The position numbers and the translations under genes were made by a program. This document shows positions 43,895 through 52,108 of a stretch of DNA of 64,000 nucleotides, one piece after another. Every line of letters starts with the position of its first letter. The first letter of the stretch is position 1. The notes under the pieces are model-generated. The model was not told the DNA's origin. It saw only the letters and a list, made by a program, of their open reading frames with translations, and did not search any database. Location: contig CAYVRP010000012.1 in NCBI GenBank assembly GCA_964454025.1, forward strand, positions 38,358 to 102,357, read 5' to 3'. The stretch comes from JAFGBI01 sp964454025. GTDB taxonomy: Bacteria; Myxococcota_A; Polyangia; Polyangiales; Polyangiaceae.

Positions 43895-44868
43895 CGCGCC
43901 TCCGCCCGAAAGGGGTGCGCCAGGGTCGTCGGGTGCGCCCTGCGATCGAAGACGAGGTCGGCCAGCCGACGCTTCAGGCAGCGCTCCACGGCGGGTAGCG
44001 GGGGCGTGGAGCGCGTCACCTCCACCGACTCGGCCCGCCCGCTCGGGGCGACCACCCAGCGCACGGTGACCGCGCCTCCGTCCACCGCGGCGCCGCCGGA
44101 GTCCTCAGCGAAGCACCGCTCCGTCTCCGTCCGGTGCGCGAGCAACGTGAGCAGCACGTCCCGCGGCACCGCCGGAGGCGAGCCGTCACGCACCACGGTG
44201 AGCGCACGCCGCACGGCACCCTCGGGATCGTGAGGGGACGAGCGCTCCGTCACCTCCGCCACGGGCCGTCCGCCGTGGGAGGGCGGCGGTGAGGCGACCA
44301 CGGCCGCGGCGCCGCCGGCGGTCGCGCCGGGTTCGACGCCTGGGAAGACCCGCCACATGCGCGCGGGGTCGAGGAGCGCGAGGGGTGGATCGCCGGAGCC
44401 GCGTTCGGTGACGGCCCAGACCAGGCCGAGGCCCCCGACGACCGCCACCAGCGCGAAGACGGCGGCCGCGAGGAGCGCACCCTCGACAGCAGGCGGCGGG
44501 CGCCGGGCCGGCAGCGACAGGACCTCGACGTGCAGGGCGATCGGTCCGTATTGCAGGACGGCGTGATCGCCCGGTCGAGCGAGCCGCGGCCCCTCGAGGG
44601 AGCCGAAGCCGTGCTCGACCCCGGTCAGCCGGGCGTATCCGTCGGTGGCGCCCCCGCAGCGCAGCATCCAGCCCCAGCGATCCGCGCGGAGGGGACCCTC
44701 GCCGACCATCGGTCCGTCCGGTCGCGGCAGCAGCAGGGGCCGCTCGGCGAAGCGGAGCCCCTCGCCGAGGCCGAGGTCCTGCGTGCCGAGCACGCCGCTA
44801 CCCCACGCCGTCGCTGCCCGCAGCCAGACGACGGGCGAAGGGTGCTGAGGCCAAGGGGGAGGAGACAT
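43891..44868 (-). CDS. AgmX/PglI C-terminal domain protein with FHA-like N-terminus
   Basis: A 325-aa protein. Residues about 20-120 resemble a diverged FHA domain. A transmembrane helix lies at about 132-153 (ALLAAAVFALVAVVGGLGLVW), then a Pro/Ser linker. The last 90 residues match the AgmX/PglI C-terminal domain: CFAEDSGG, VTVRWVVAPSGRAESVEV and PAVERCLKRRL with its paired Cys. In Myxococcus this domain occurs in motility (AgmX) proteins. It is coupled by ATGA overlap to the degenerate hybrid kinase, suggesting one signalling unit. Start ATG at 44868. Confidence 0.72.
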   Translation of the reverse strand: MSPPPWPQHPSPVVWLRAATAWGSGVLGTQDLGLGEGLRFAERPLLLPRPDGPMVGEGPLRADRWGWMLRCGGATDGYARLTGVEHGFGSLEGPRLARPGDHAVLQYGPIALHVEVLSLPARRPPPAVEGALLAAAVFALVAVVGGLGLVWAVTERGSGDPPLALLDPARMWRVFPGVEPGATAGGAAAVVASPPPSHGGRPVAEVTERSSPHDPEGAVRRALTVVRDGSPPAVPRDVLLTLLAHRTETERCFAEDSGGAAVDGGAVTVRWVVAPSGRAESVEVTRSTPPLPAVERCLKRRLADLVFDRRAHPTTLAHPFRAEAR

Positions 44869-45281
44869 TCGACGCGGTGAATTCTGCGGGCCTGGGGCCC
44901 TGACGCGCAGCGGACCGTCCCGATCCGGTCAGGTCGTCCTCCACGGCGGAGCCCAGGCGCCGCAGGGCCGAGGCCGGGCCTTCGCGGGCTCGGTGGTGCC
45001 GGCGCAACCGCCACGGCGACCCACACCCGCGAAGCCTACACGATCTCCGCGGAGGCGGAGGTGCGTGGGCGGCAGCGTGCCAGGACGGCTTCCCCGCGAC
45101 CGGCGCCGCTCCGGCGCCGTGAGCCTGAACAGAAGATCCGCGAACCGACGCCACCAGCCGACCGGTCGCGGCGCGGAGGGCTCGTGCGATCCGCAGCCGT
45201 TGAACCTGCAGCGTGAGCCAGGCGGACGTGAATGACCTTGCACGACCGGCCCCCAGAAACTACCCTTCGCCACCCCTTCCC
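44869..45281. other. Intergenic region upstream of rplU with a hairpin
   Basis: About 410 bases between the divergent AgmX-like gene and rplU. It should hold both promoters. One clear structure is a perfect 8-bp hairpin (CGGCGCCG twice, 3-base loop, 45101-45119), 160 bases before rplU. A role as attenuator or leader element for the ribosomal-protein operon is possible but not shown. No gene seen. Confidence 0.5.
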
Positions 45282-45605
45282 ATGGCAACAGCAGTCATTC
45301 GCACCGGCGGACGCCAGTTCCGCGTGACCGAGGGTGAGACGCTCCGGGTGGAGAAGCTCAAGGGCAGCCCTGGCGACAAGATCCGGTTCGAGGAGGTCCT
45401 CTTCCTCGCGAGCGGCGTGGAGGGGAGCGCGCCGAGGTTCGGCAGGCCGATTGTGACGGGGGCCGTGGTCGAGGCGGAGATCGTGGCCCAGGAGCGCGGC
45501 CCGAAGCTAGTCGTCTTCAAGTTCCAGAAGCGCAAGAAGTCCAAGGTCAAGGCGGGACACCGCCAGGATTACACGGCCGTGAAGATCACGTCGATCTCGG
45601 CGTGA
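45282..45605 (+). CDS. rplU: 50S ribosomal protein L21
   Basis: A 107-aa protein starting MATAVIRTGGRQFRVTEGE, the standard L21 N-terminus. It ends with FKFQKRKKSKVKAGHRQDYTAV, where the Lys-rich loop and the GHRQxYT signature are diagnostic. L21 binds 23S rRNA in the large subunit. The ATG at 45282 was chosen because the protein then begins exactly at the family start; there is no evident Shine-Dalgarno. It lies 19 bases upstream of rpmA, the conserved pair. obgE, which usually follows, is absent here. Confidence 0.96.
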   Translation: MATAVIRTGGRQFRVTEGETLRVEKLKGSPGDKIRFEEVLFLASGVEGSAPRFGRPIVTGAVVEAEIVAQERGPKLVVFKFQKRKKSKVKAGHRQDYTAVKITSISA

Positions 45606-45624
45606 CGCAGCGACAGGTAGGATC

Positions 45625-45891
45625 ATGGCTCACAAGAAGGGCGGCGGCTCGTCGCGCAATGGACGAGGATCGAACGCACAGTATCGTGGCGTGAAGGTGT
45701 ACGGCGGGCAGACGGTCCGCGCAGGGAGCATCCTCGTGCGCCAGGTCGGACAGACCATCGATCCCGGTCGGAACGTCGGCATCGGCAGGGACTTCACCCT
45801 GTACGCGCTGGTGGACGGCGTGGTGGCGTACGAGAACGCGACGCGAATCAAGAAGCGCGTCTCGGTGTACCCCGCCGCGGCCGCGCCGTAG
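45625..45891 (+). CDS. rpmA: 50S ribosomal protein L27
   Basis: An 88-aa protein, MAHKKGGGSSRNGRGSNAQY at the start, then GVKVYGGQTVRAGSILVRQ and the late VAYENATRIKKRVSVYP block. L27 reaches with its N-terminus into the peptidyl-transferase centre. The mature-type N-terminus is encoded directly, without the cleaved leader known from Firmicutes. An AGGTAGGA ribosome-binding site is just upstream. Second gene of the rplU-rpmA pair; the next gene starts about 58 bases later. Confidence 0.97.
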   Translation: MAHKKGGGSSRNGRGSNAQYRGVKVYGGQTVRAGSILVRQVGQTIDPGRNVGIGRDFTLYALVDGVVAYENATRIKKRVSVYPAAAAP

Positions 45892-45949
45892 ATCGTCGAG
45901 CGAACGGGGCGCGCTCGGAGCGGGCGCGCCGGACCACCGAGGGAGCGCG

Positions 45950-46780
45950 CTGGACTACCGACTCCTCGTCACGGATCTCGACGGAACGCTCGTCGGAGGC
46001 GGCGGCTCGCTGAACGAACGCGACCTGGTGGCGATCAGCGCGTTGCAGCGGCGAGGGGTCCTGGTGAGCATCGCGACCGGGCGGATGTACTCGGGGACCC
46101 GGGGCATCGCGCGGCGAATCGGCGTGACGGGGCCGGTGGCGTGCATCGACGGCAGCCACATCGTGGATGCCGGGACGGACGCCGACCTCGCCTGCCACGT
46201 GCTCGAGCCGGAGGCGCTGCGCCTGGCGACCGAGGTGCTGCGCGAGGCGGGCGCCGCGACGGTCGTCTTCTCCCGCGACGTGATCTGGTACGATCGCATG
46301 TCCGCGCCCCACCTCCCGTTCCTCACTGTCTGGTCCGACCGCACCGAGGAGGTCCCGGAAGTCCTCGCCCACCCGCGCTGGGGTGAGGACGGCGCCGTGG
46401 CCGCGGTCGTGGCCATCGCACCGGCCGCGCGCCTCTCGGCGGCGCGGGATCGCCTGCTGGCCGCGCCCGCGGTGCGCGTGCAGGCCGTCCTCTTCATGAT
46501 CGATCGCGAGGGCAGGGCGGGGATGGTGCTCCGGGCTCCCGGCGCCTCCAAGGGGACGGCGCTGGAGTGGATTGCCCGGCATCACGGCGTGGAGCCGGCG
46601 GCGGTCATCGCGGTGGGCGACTGGCTCAACGACATCCCGATGCTGCGCGTCGCCGGGCGCTCGTTCTGCATGGCGCAGTCGCCGCCCGAGGTCGCCGCCG
46701 CCGCCAGCGAGCGACTGGAAGCGGATGGGTGGAGCGGCGGCGGGATCGCGGAGGCAGCCGAGCGCGCGGGCCTGCTCTGA
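45950..46780 (+). CDS. HAD-superfamily Cof-type phosphatase, apparent CTG start
   Basis: A 276-aa protein of the Cof/YidA group. Motif I is TDLDGTLV with the nucleophile Asp at residue 8, motif II is VSIATGRMYSG, the K-motif lies in the APGASKGTAL block, and motif IV is VIAVGDWLNDIPML. These enzymes dephosphorylate sugar phosphates or nucleotides. The first in-frame ATG, GTG or TTG is at 46028, past motif I, and would yield a dead protein. Upstream in frame there is only CTG at 45950, with GAGGGAG about 6 bases before it, up to a stop near 45890. CTG initiation is therefore the simplest reading. Confidence 0.82.
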   Translation: MDYRLLVTDLDGTLVGGGGSLNERDLVAISALQRRGVLVSIATGRMYSGTRGIARRIGVTGPVACIDGSHIVDAGTDADLACHVLEPEALRLATEVLREAGAATVVFSRDVIWYDRMSAPHLPFLTVWSDRTEEVPEVLAHPRWGEDGAVAAVVAIAPAARLSAARDRLLAAPAVRVQAVLFMIDREGRAGMVLRAPGASKGTALEWIARHHGVEPAAVIAVGDWLNDIPMLRVAGRSFCMAQSPPEVAAAASERLEADGWSGGGIAEAAERAGLL

Positions 46781-46840
46781 CACCGACAGTTCTCGGCGCG
46801 CGCAGGCGACAGCCGCGGTCCTCCTGGTCGTGGTAGAAGG

Positions 46841-48859
46841 GTGGGGCGCTTGACCGCCGTCGCCATCCTCCCGCCCGACCTCGCGAGCCAGATCGCTGCT
46901 GGCGAGGTCGTCGAGCGACCGGCGAGCGTGGCCAAGGAGCTGATCGAGAATTCCCTCGACGCCGGCGCCCGGCGCTGCGACGTCGTGCTCGAAGGGGGGG
47001 GGATCACCACGCTCCGCGTGACCGACGACGGGAGTGGCATGTCCGAGGCGGACGCCCGGCTCGCCGTGGAGCGGCATGCGACGAGCAAGCTGCGCAGCTT
47101 CGACGATCTCAAGCGGATGGAGAGCGTCGGCTTCCGCGGGGAGGCGCTGCCGAGCATTGCGTCGGTGTCCCGCTTCACGCTCCGCACCCGCGAGGCCGCC
47201 GCAAGCGAAGGGGTCGAGCTGGTCGTGCAGGGCGGGGCTCCCCCCATGGTTCGGCCGGCGGGGATCGCGGCGGGAACCGAGGTCTGCGTCCAGGACCTGT
47301 TCTTCAACGTGCCCGCGCGCCGCAAGTTCCTGCGCTCGACGAGCACCGAGGCTGGACACGTGGTGGAGACGGTCGAAGCCCTGGCGCTCGCGAGGCCCGA
47401 CGTCACCTTCACCGTGGCGCGAGACGGTCGCGCCGTACGGGAGTGGCTCCGCGCGGACCGGCGGGGCGAGCGCGTCCGCGACGTGCTCGGCGAGCTGCCG
47501 CTCGTCTCGATCACCGGCGAGCGCGGCCCCCTGCGCGTGGAGGCCTACCTGTCGCGTCCGGAGCAGGCGCGCACGGGGGCCACCGGACTCCGGCTGCTGG
47601 TCAACGGGCGCGTCGTCCGGGACCGGGCCGTGGCCGCCACCATCGCGCAGGCTTACGGTAGCGTCCTCGATCGCGGTCGCTATCCGCGCGGAGTGGTCTA
47701 CCTCGATCTTGCGCCCGAGCTCGTCGACGTCAACGTACACCCCCAGAAGGCGGAGGTGCGCTTCGCCGATCCTCGCGCAGTGACCGACGCCCTCTACGGC
47801 CTCCTGGCCCGGGAGCTCGCGAGCGCGCTATCGCTGCCCCGCCCGCAGCGGTCTGCCTGGGGCGCCCGGCGAGCCGGGCTCGGCTCGCCAGCGGCGCCGG
47901 ACGTGGCGGGTCCGCTCGGGCGCGAACCTTCCTCGTCCCCGGCGCCCGCAGCCCCGCGCCTGCCTCCACCGATTGCCGATGGGGCATGGGCGCCCGGAAC
48001 GCTCGCCGAAGCCGGGCGGGATCCCTCCGGGTCGAGCGCCGATCGGGCGCTCGTTTCTCCAGCGTCCCCGCTGGCGGCGATCCGCGTGACGAGCGAGGTG
48101 GAGCGATCGGAGGTGGCTACGACCGGGCCCAGCGGGGAGGACCCGTGGGGCCTCTTCGGCACGACGGGTCCCGCCCCCACTGCCGGAGCCAGGCGCGGCG
48201 AGCCGAGGCGCGCCGACGCGGCAGCCTCGCTCAACGTCCGTGACTCCGGGGTCGGCCCGCAGCGCGCCCGGTCCGAGGTCGATTGGCACTCCTTGCGGTT
48301 CCTCGCCCAAGTGCAGAAGACCTACCTCGTCTGCGAGGGCCGGGACGGTCTGTACGTCATCGACCAGCACGCCGCCGCTGAACGGGTCAACTTCCACCGT
48401 CTCCGCGAGGCCCATGCGACTCGCGAGGTCGCGGCCCAGGCCCTGCTTTTCCCGCTGGTGATGGAGGCGCCTGCCACCGAGGTCGCGCTCGTCGAGGAGC
48501 ACGCCGAGGCCATCGCGGCCGTCGGGTTCGACCTCCGGGTTCGGGGTCCGCATACGCTGAGCATCCACGCGGTACCGCGACTCCTGCAGCGGGCGAGCCC
48601 CGAGCGCCTGGTGCGCGCCCTCGTCGCAGCGCTGTCGCGCGCGGGCGGACGCGGCTTCTCGGACGCGATCGACCTGACCCTGGCAAGGATGGCCTGCCAC
48701 GGCGCTGTCCGGGCGGGAGACTCGCTCTCGGGCGCCGAGGCGTCAGCGCTCCTGGCGGCGCTGGAAGAGGTGGATTTCGCTGGCTATTGCCCGCATGGAC
48801 GCCCCGTCGTCGCCTTCACGAGCTGGGCGGAGCTGGAGCGCAAGGTCGGCCGGCGGTGA
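46841..48859 (+). CDS. mutL: DNA mismatch repair protein MutL
   Basis: A 672-aa protein. The GHKL ATPase half is complete: ASQIAAGEVVERPASVAKEL, IENSLDAGA (ATP-Mg Asn37), TDDGSGM, SVGFRGEAL and GTEVCVQDLFFNVPARRKF. A Pro/Ala-rich linker (about 330-475) leads to the dimerisation domain with DQHAAAER (Asp508), MACHGAVRAG and YCPHGRP, the endonuclease-type motifs; in DQHA(X)2E(X)4E the last Glu is His. MutL couples MutS mismatch recognition to strand nicking. Start GTG 46841 directly after AGAAGG, or TTG 46850 with better spacing. Its usual neighbour miaA is 2.2 kb away, separated by a cassette on the other strand. Confidence 0.94.
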   Translation: MGRLTAVAILPPDLASQIAAGEVVERPASVAKELIENSLDAGARRCDVVLEGGGITTLRVTDDGSGMSEADARLAVERHATSKLRSFDDLKRMESVGFRGEALPSIASVSRFTLRTREAAASEGVELVVQGGAPPMVRPAGIAAGTEVCVQDLFFNVPARRKFLRSTSTEAGHVVETVEALALARPDVTFTVARDGRAVREWLRADRRGERVRDVLGELPLVSITGERGPLRVEAYLSRPEQARTGATGLRLLVNGRVVRDRAVAATIAQAYGSVLDRGRYPRGVVYLDLAPELVDVNVHPQKAEVRFADPRAVTDALYGLLARELASALSLPRPQRSAWGARRAGLGSPAAPDVAGPLGREPSSSPAPAAPRLPPPIADGAWAPGTLAEAGRDPSGSSADRALVSPASPLAAIRVTSEVERSEVATTGPSGEDPWGLFGTTGPAPTAGARRGEPRRADAAASLNVRDSGVGPQRARSEVDWHSLRFLAQVQKTYLVCEGRDGLYVIDQHAAAERVNFHRLREAHATREVAAQALLFPLVMEAPATEVALVEEHAEAIAAVGFDLRVRGPHTLSIHAVPRLLQRASPERLVRALVAALSRAGGRGFSDAIDLTLARMACHGAVRAGDSLSGAEASALLAALEEVDFAGYCPHGRPVVAFTSWAELERKVGRR

Positions 48860-48878
48860 ACCGCCCCTCCTCGCCGCG

Positions 48879-49529
48879 TCAGCCGCGCACGCCGGCGGCC
48901 GCCTCAGCCTTGCGCTCGGCGCCGAGCAGGTCCTGGAGCAGCTCGAGCACTCGGGTCACGTCGCTCTGGATCTGAGACGCCTCGTCGATGCTCTGATCGT
49001 AGTCCCTCTGCGCCGCGGCGGCGCGCTGTCGCGCCGCCTCCGCCTTCACGTCGTGCTCGTCCGCGGCTCGCTCGCTCGAAGCCGCGACCGCGCCGCCGAG
49101 GTCCCGGGCGAGGCTCCCCTCGGCGGCGAGCACGGCGCGGGTGGTCTTCCCGTCCGTTCCGTGGCACCCGGCCGCCGCCATGGCCGCCACCCCCTCCGCG
49201 GCCCTGCCGATCGCGGCCGCGCGGGCGCCACGGTACTCGTCGTGAGCCGCGGCACGGCGCTCGACGATCTCGCGACGATTGGCCGCCTCGATGCGGCGCT
49301 CGGCGCTGCTGGCGGCGCGACGCGCGGCCGCTCGGTCGTGCTGCAGCATCTGCACCCAGAGGATGGCGAGCGCCGTGCTCGTGTCGTCGGGCAGCGCGCG
49401 GCCCTCGGGCGGCGGCAGGAGCGATGGCGCGATCGCGTCTTGGGAGGTGGTGGCAGCCACGCTGGGGGCGGTCGGGGCGCCCGCCTCCGCGCGGCAGACG
49501 GCGCCGTCGAAGGCGGTCACGCGGACCAT
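48879..49529 (-). CDS. Coiled-coil protein, third gene of the translocon-like cassette
   Basis: A 216-aa protein whose ATG lies inside the end of the upstream SctE-like gene (13-base overlap). Residues 1-45 are Ala/Pro-rich. Residues about 60-110 and 155-210 are Ala/Glu/Arg heptad helices (DYDQSIDEASQIQSDVTRVLELLQ). Only a short Ala-rich stretch (residues about 105-120) is mildly hydrophobic. Position and helix pattern would suit the small hydrophilic translocator (SctB/YopD-like) or a needle-tip partner of a type III system, but there is no direct motif. Its fate depends on the identity of the two upstream genes. Confidence 0.5.
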   Translation of the reverse strand: MVRVTAFDGAVCRAEAGAPTAPSVAATTSQDAIAPSLLPPPEGRALPDDTSTALAILWVQMLQHDRAAARRAASSAERRIEAANRREIVERRAAAHDEYRGARAAAIGRAAEGVAAMAAAGCHGTDGKTTRAVLAAEGSLARDLGGAVAASSERAADEHDVKAEAARQRAAAAQRDYDQSIDEASQIQSDVTRVLELLQDLLGAERKAEAAAGVRG

Positions 49530-50404
49530 GTCACCCCTCCCGCGACGGCAACCGTGCTGGCCATGGTGTCGATGCTGCGAGCGAGCGCTTCCGTGGCGCG
49601 GTCGACGCTCTCCTCCGCCTCCTCGAGGTCCGCGATCAGGCGCAGGATCTGGGCTTGGAGGCGGTCTTCGCTCTGGTTCGACGCGACCGCGTTCGTTTCG
49701 GCGTTCGCCGCGACCTCGTGCCAGTGGGCGGCGCGTTCCTCGTAGGTGGCGGAGGCGGCCTGCGCTCCGCCCTCGACCCCGCGGGCCACCGTGACGACGG
49801 CCGAGACGGCTTTGCTGGTCTTGTTCGCGCTGTCCGCCGCAGCTCCGAGCGCGCCGGCGGCGCCGGCGCCGGCGCTCAGGAGTCCTCCGGCCACGGACAG
49901 CCCGAAGGAGCAGGCGGTGGCGGCGCGGTCGCTCATCCCCAGGGCCTGCAGGGCGCGGGTCTCGCCCAGCACCTGGCCCGACATCGACATCACCACACCC
50001 GCGATGGCAATCGCGCTCAGCGGCGCAGCAGAACCGAAGCTTACCACGGTGGCAGCGACCGAGGCCGCGATCGCGGCCACCTTGGCGATGTCAAGGAAGA
50101 GACGACCGATCCGGTGGCGGCGCTGCTCCCGGCGCTCGGCCCGGGCGGCCCGCTCGAGGTCGCGGCGCGCCTGCTCGAGCAGTTGCCGGCTGCGCTCCCG
50201 CGCCGCCCCAACCTCGCGCAGGGCGCCCTCGGCGTTGGTCTTACGGTTCTTCGCTTGCAGGAGGAGCAGGGCGGTCAGGTCGCCCGCGTCCCCTGCGGCG
50301 GGGGGCGGGAGCAGGGTGGGAGGGGGAGTGATCGACCCCGCGGGAAGCGAGGTCAGGGTCGCGGCGGCCACGGGGGTCCCGGACGCGGGTATCACCGTAC
50401 TCAC
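49517..50404 (-). CDS. SctE/YopB-like type III secretion translocator candidate
   Basis: A 295-aa protein from a GTG overlapping the chaperone stop (GTGA). The layout matches YopB/IpaB-type hydrophobic translocators: no signal peptide, a Ser/Thr/Pro N-terminus, a coiled coil (about 47-98), two hydrophobic helical hairpins (about 103-147, with AKVAAIAASVAATVV and AIAIAGVVMSMSG, and 164-190), then amphipathic helices (about 222-280) rich in Ala, Glu and Gln. Such proteins insert in a target membrane to form the translocation pore. The adjacent upstream gene is a class II-like chaperone. No other type III genes lie in the window. Confidence 0.58.
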   Translation of the reverse strand: MSTVIPASGTPVAAATLTSLPAGSITPPPTLLPPPAAGDAGDLTALLLLQAKNRKTNAEGALREVGAARERSRQLLEQARRDLERAARAERREQRRHRIGRLFLDIAKVAAIAASVAATVVSFGSAAPLSAIAIAGVVMSMSGQVLGETRALQALGMSDRAATACSFGLSVAGGLLSAGAGAAGALGAAADSANKTSKAVSAVVTVARGVEGGAQAASATYEERAAHWHEVAANAETNAVASNQSEDRLQAQILRLIADLEEAEESVDRATEALARSIDTMASTVAVAGGVTWSA

Positions 50405-50958
50405 GGGGACCTCGCCTCGGCGAGGGCCAGCTCGAGGAGCGGCAAGTCGTCGGCGCGCTCGGCGAGCCCGACCGCGAGCTGCGCAGCCTGATCCGCCTCG
50501 CAGTCCCGCCCGAGGGCGCGCAACACGCGCGCGCGACCGAGCTGACACCGCGCGGAAGGCGCAGCGACGACCGACCCGGCCGAGTATAGCTCCAGCGCGA
50601 TGCACTGTTGGTTGGCGCGGTCATGGCACTCGGCGAGGGCGAGCCATCCCCGCTCGTCTTCCGGGCTCAGCAGGAGCAGGACGCGGAAGACGTCCGCGGC
50701 ATCGCTCGTTCGATCCCCCTCGAGCAGATGGTGACCGAGGGAGTAGAGAGCGTCGATCACGGCGCCGGGCACGGCGTGGGGCGACGGATCCGTGGCCCCG
50801 TCGGCCGGATCGTGCTCCCCGCAGGGGATGGGAGCGCTTCCTTGCTGGGGCTCGGGTGTTGCGGGTGTGGGTGCGCCACGACGGCGGACGTAGCGCACGC
50901 CGGGCGATCCGGCATGTGTGCTGCTGGGGGAACAGTAGGCTGGGAGACGTGGCTGCAC
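50401..50958 (-). CDS. TPR protein resembling SycD/LcrH class II secretion chaperones
   Basis: A 185-aa protein. GTG start at 50958 with GGAAGGA about 7 bases upstream; other starts have no ribosome-binding site. After a Pro-rich N-terminus (1-60) there are about three TPR-like repeats (66-170): DALYSLGHHLLEGDRTSDAA, FRVLLLLSPEDERGWLALAE and LGRARVLRALGRDCEADQAA. This pattern, ALYxLGxxLxxxGxxxxAxxVFRxLxxLxPxxxxxWLxLAxC, is that of SycD/LcrH chaperones that hold translocators before secretion. It is directly followed by the translocator-like gene, as in type III loci. A generic TPR protein cannot be excluded. Confidence 0.6.
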   Translation of the reverse strand: MQPRLPAYCSPSSTHAGSPGVRYVRRRGAPTPATPEPQQGSAPIPCGEHDPADGATDPSPHAVPGAVIDALYSLGHHLLEGDRTSDAADVFRVLLLLSPEDERGWLALAECHDRANQQCIALELYSAGSVVAAPSARCQLGRARVLRALGRDCEADQAAQLAVGLAERADDLPLLELALAEARSP

Positions 50959-51096
50959 GGTCGGTCCTTCCGGGGAGGGCAAGGGTGGGCAACGGGAGGC
51001 GTCCGGGCGAGCGGCGTGCCCGGTTCGGTTGCACAGTCCTGGGTCGGCCTCGGGCGGCGGGAGTTTCGCGGGAACTCGCCACCGGGCTCGCCGGCG

Positions 51097-52074
51097 ATGG
51101 TGGTACGCTTCGCCTCGCCCATGGTGGCCCCAGCGGAGCTCCTGGTCGTCGTCGGACCAACCGGCTCGGGCAAGACGGCGCTCGCCGTGGCGCTCGCCGA
51201 GCGCCTCGACGGCGAGGTGGTCAGCGCAGACAGCGTCCAGATATATCGCCGCTTCGACGTCGGTTCCGGCAAGCCGACGGCGGCGGAGCGCGAACGTGTC
51301 GTGCACCACTGCATAGATCTGATCGACCCGCTCGAACCGATGGACGCGGCTCGCTTCGCCGAGCTCGCGGACGGCGCCATTGCCCAGATCACGGCGCGCG
51401 GACGGCGGGCGATCGTCTGCGGGGGTACCTTCCTGTGGGTCCGGGCGCTGCTCTTCGGCCTCGCGCCGGCCCCCCCCGCGGACGCGGCCGTGCGCGAGCG
51501 TCACGCGGCGATCGTCGCGCGCGACGGCCGTCTGGCGTTACACCGCGCGCTAGCCGCGGTCGACCCGGAATCCGCACGACGCCTGGCGCCCAACGACGTC
51601 CTGCGCGTGAGCCGTGCCCTCGAGGTCCATGAGCTCTCCGGCATCACGTTGAGCACCTGGCATGCGGCCCACCGCTTCCGAACCGTCCGCTACCCAGCGC
51701 GCCTGATCGGGATCCAGCACCCCGGGGATGCGCTCGATCGGCGCATCGGGGCACGCATCGACGCGATGCTCGCCGCGGGCTGGGTGGACGAGGTGCGCTC
51801 GCTGTTGGCCGACGGGCTGGGCGAGGCGCGTCCGATGCGAAGCGTCGGCTACCGTCAGATCGCCGAAGATCTGGCGGGGATCGGGGCGCCGAACGACGCG
51901 GACCTGCGGACGCGCATCTTCCGGGCCACGCGCGTCTTCGCGCGGCGCCAACGCACGTGGCTCCGCGAGCAGCCCGTGCGCTGGCTCACCCCTGCGGAGG
52001 CGGCCACCCTTTCCCCAGCCTTGCTCACCGAGCTGACCCGTTGTTCCAACCCGGGCGGCGCCAACCCCGGGTGA
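51097..52074 (+). CDS. miaA: tRNA dimethylallyltransferase MiaA
   Basis: A 325-aa protein with P-loop GPTGSGKT (residues 20-27), VSADSVQIYRRFDVGSGKPT, HHCIDLIDPLE, the tRNA-binding GGTFLWVRAL region and RSVGYRQIAEDL near the end. MiaA adds a dimethylallyl group to N6 of A37 in tRNAs reading U-starting codons. ATG 51121 would give a shorter N-terminus just before the P-loop and is about equally likely. It is divergent from the translocon-like cassette, with 138 bases between. mutL-miaA adjacency is common in bacteria, which makes the intervening cassette stand out. Confidence 0.94.
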   Translation: MVVRFASPMVAPAELLVVVGPTGSGKTALAVALAERLDGEVVSADSVQIYRRFDVGSGKPTAAERERVVHHCIDLIDPLEPMDAARFAELADGAIAQITARGRRAIVCGGTFLWVRALLFGLAPAPPADAAVRERHAAIVARDGRLALHRALAAVDPESARRLAPNDVLRVSRALEVHELSGITLSTWHAAHRFRTVRYPARLIGIQHPGDALDRRIGARIDAMLAAGWVDEVRSLLADGLGEARPMRSVGYRQIAEDLAGIGAPNDADLRTRIFRATRVFARRQRTWLREQPVRWLTPAEAATLSPALLTELTRCSNPGGANPG

Positions 52075-52108
52075 AGGGGCTCGAGCTGCGGTCCCCCCGG
52101 CCGCTCGC

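Noticed and set aside
44993..45235. Short plus-strand frame upstream of rplU
   Set aside because: Arg/Pro-rich with no ribosome-binding site. It covers a hairpin and probable promoter region and is best read as non-coding.
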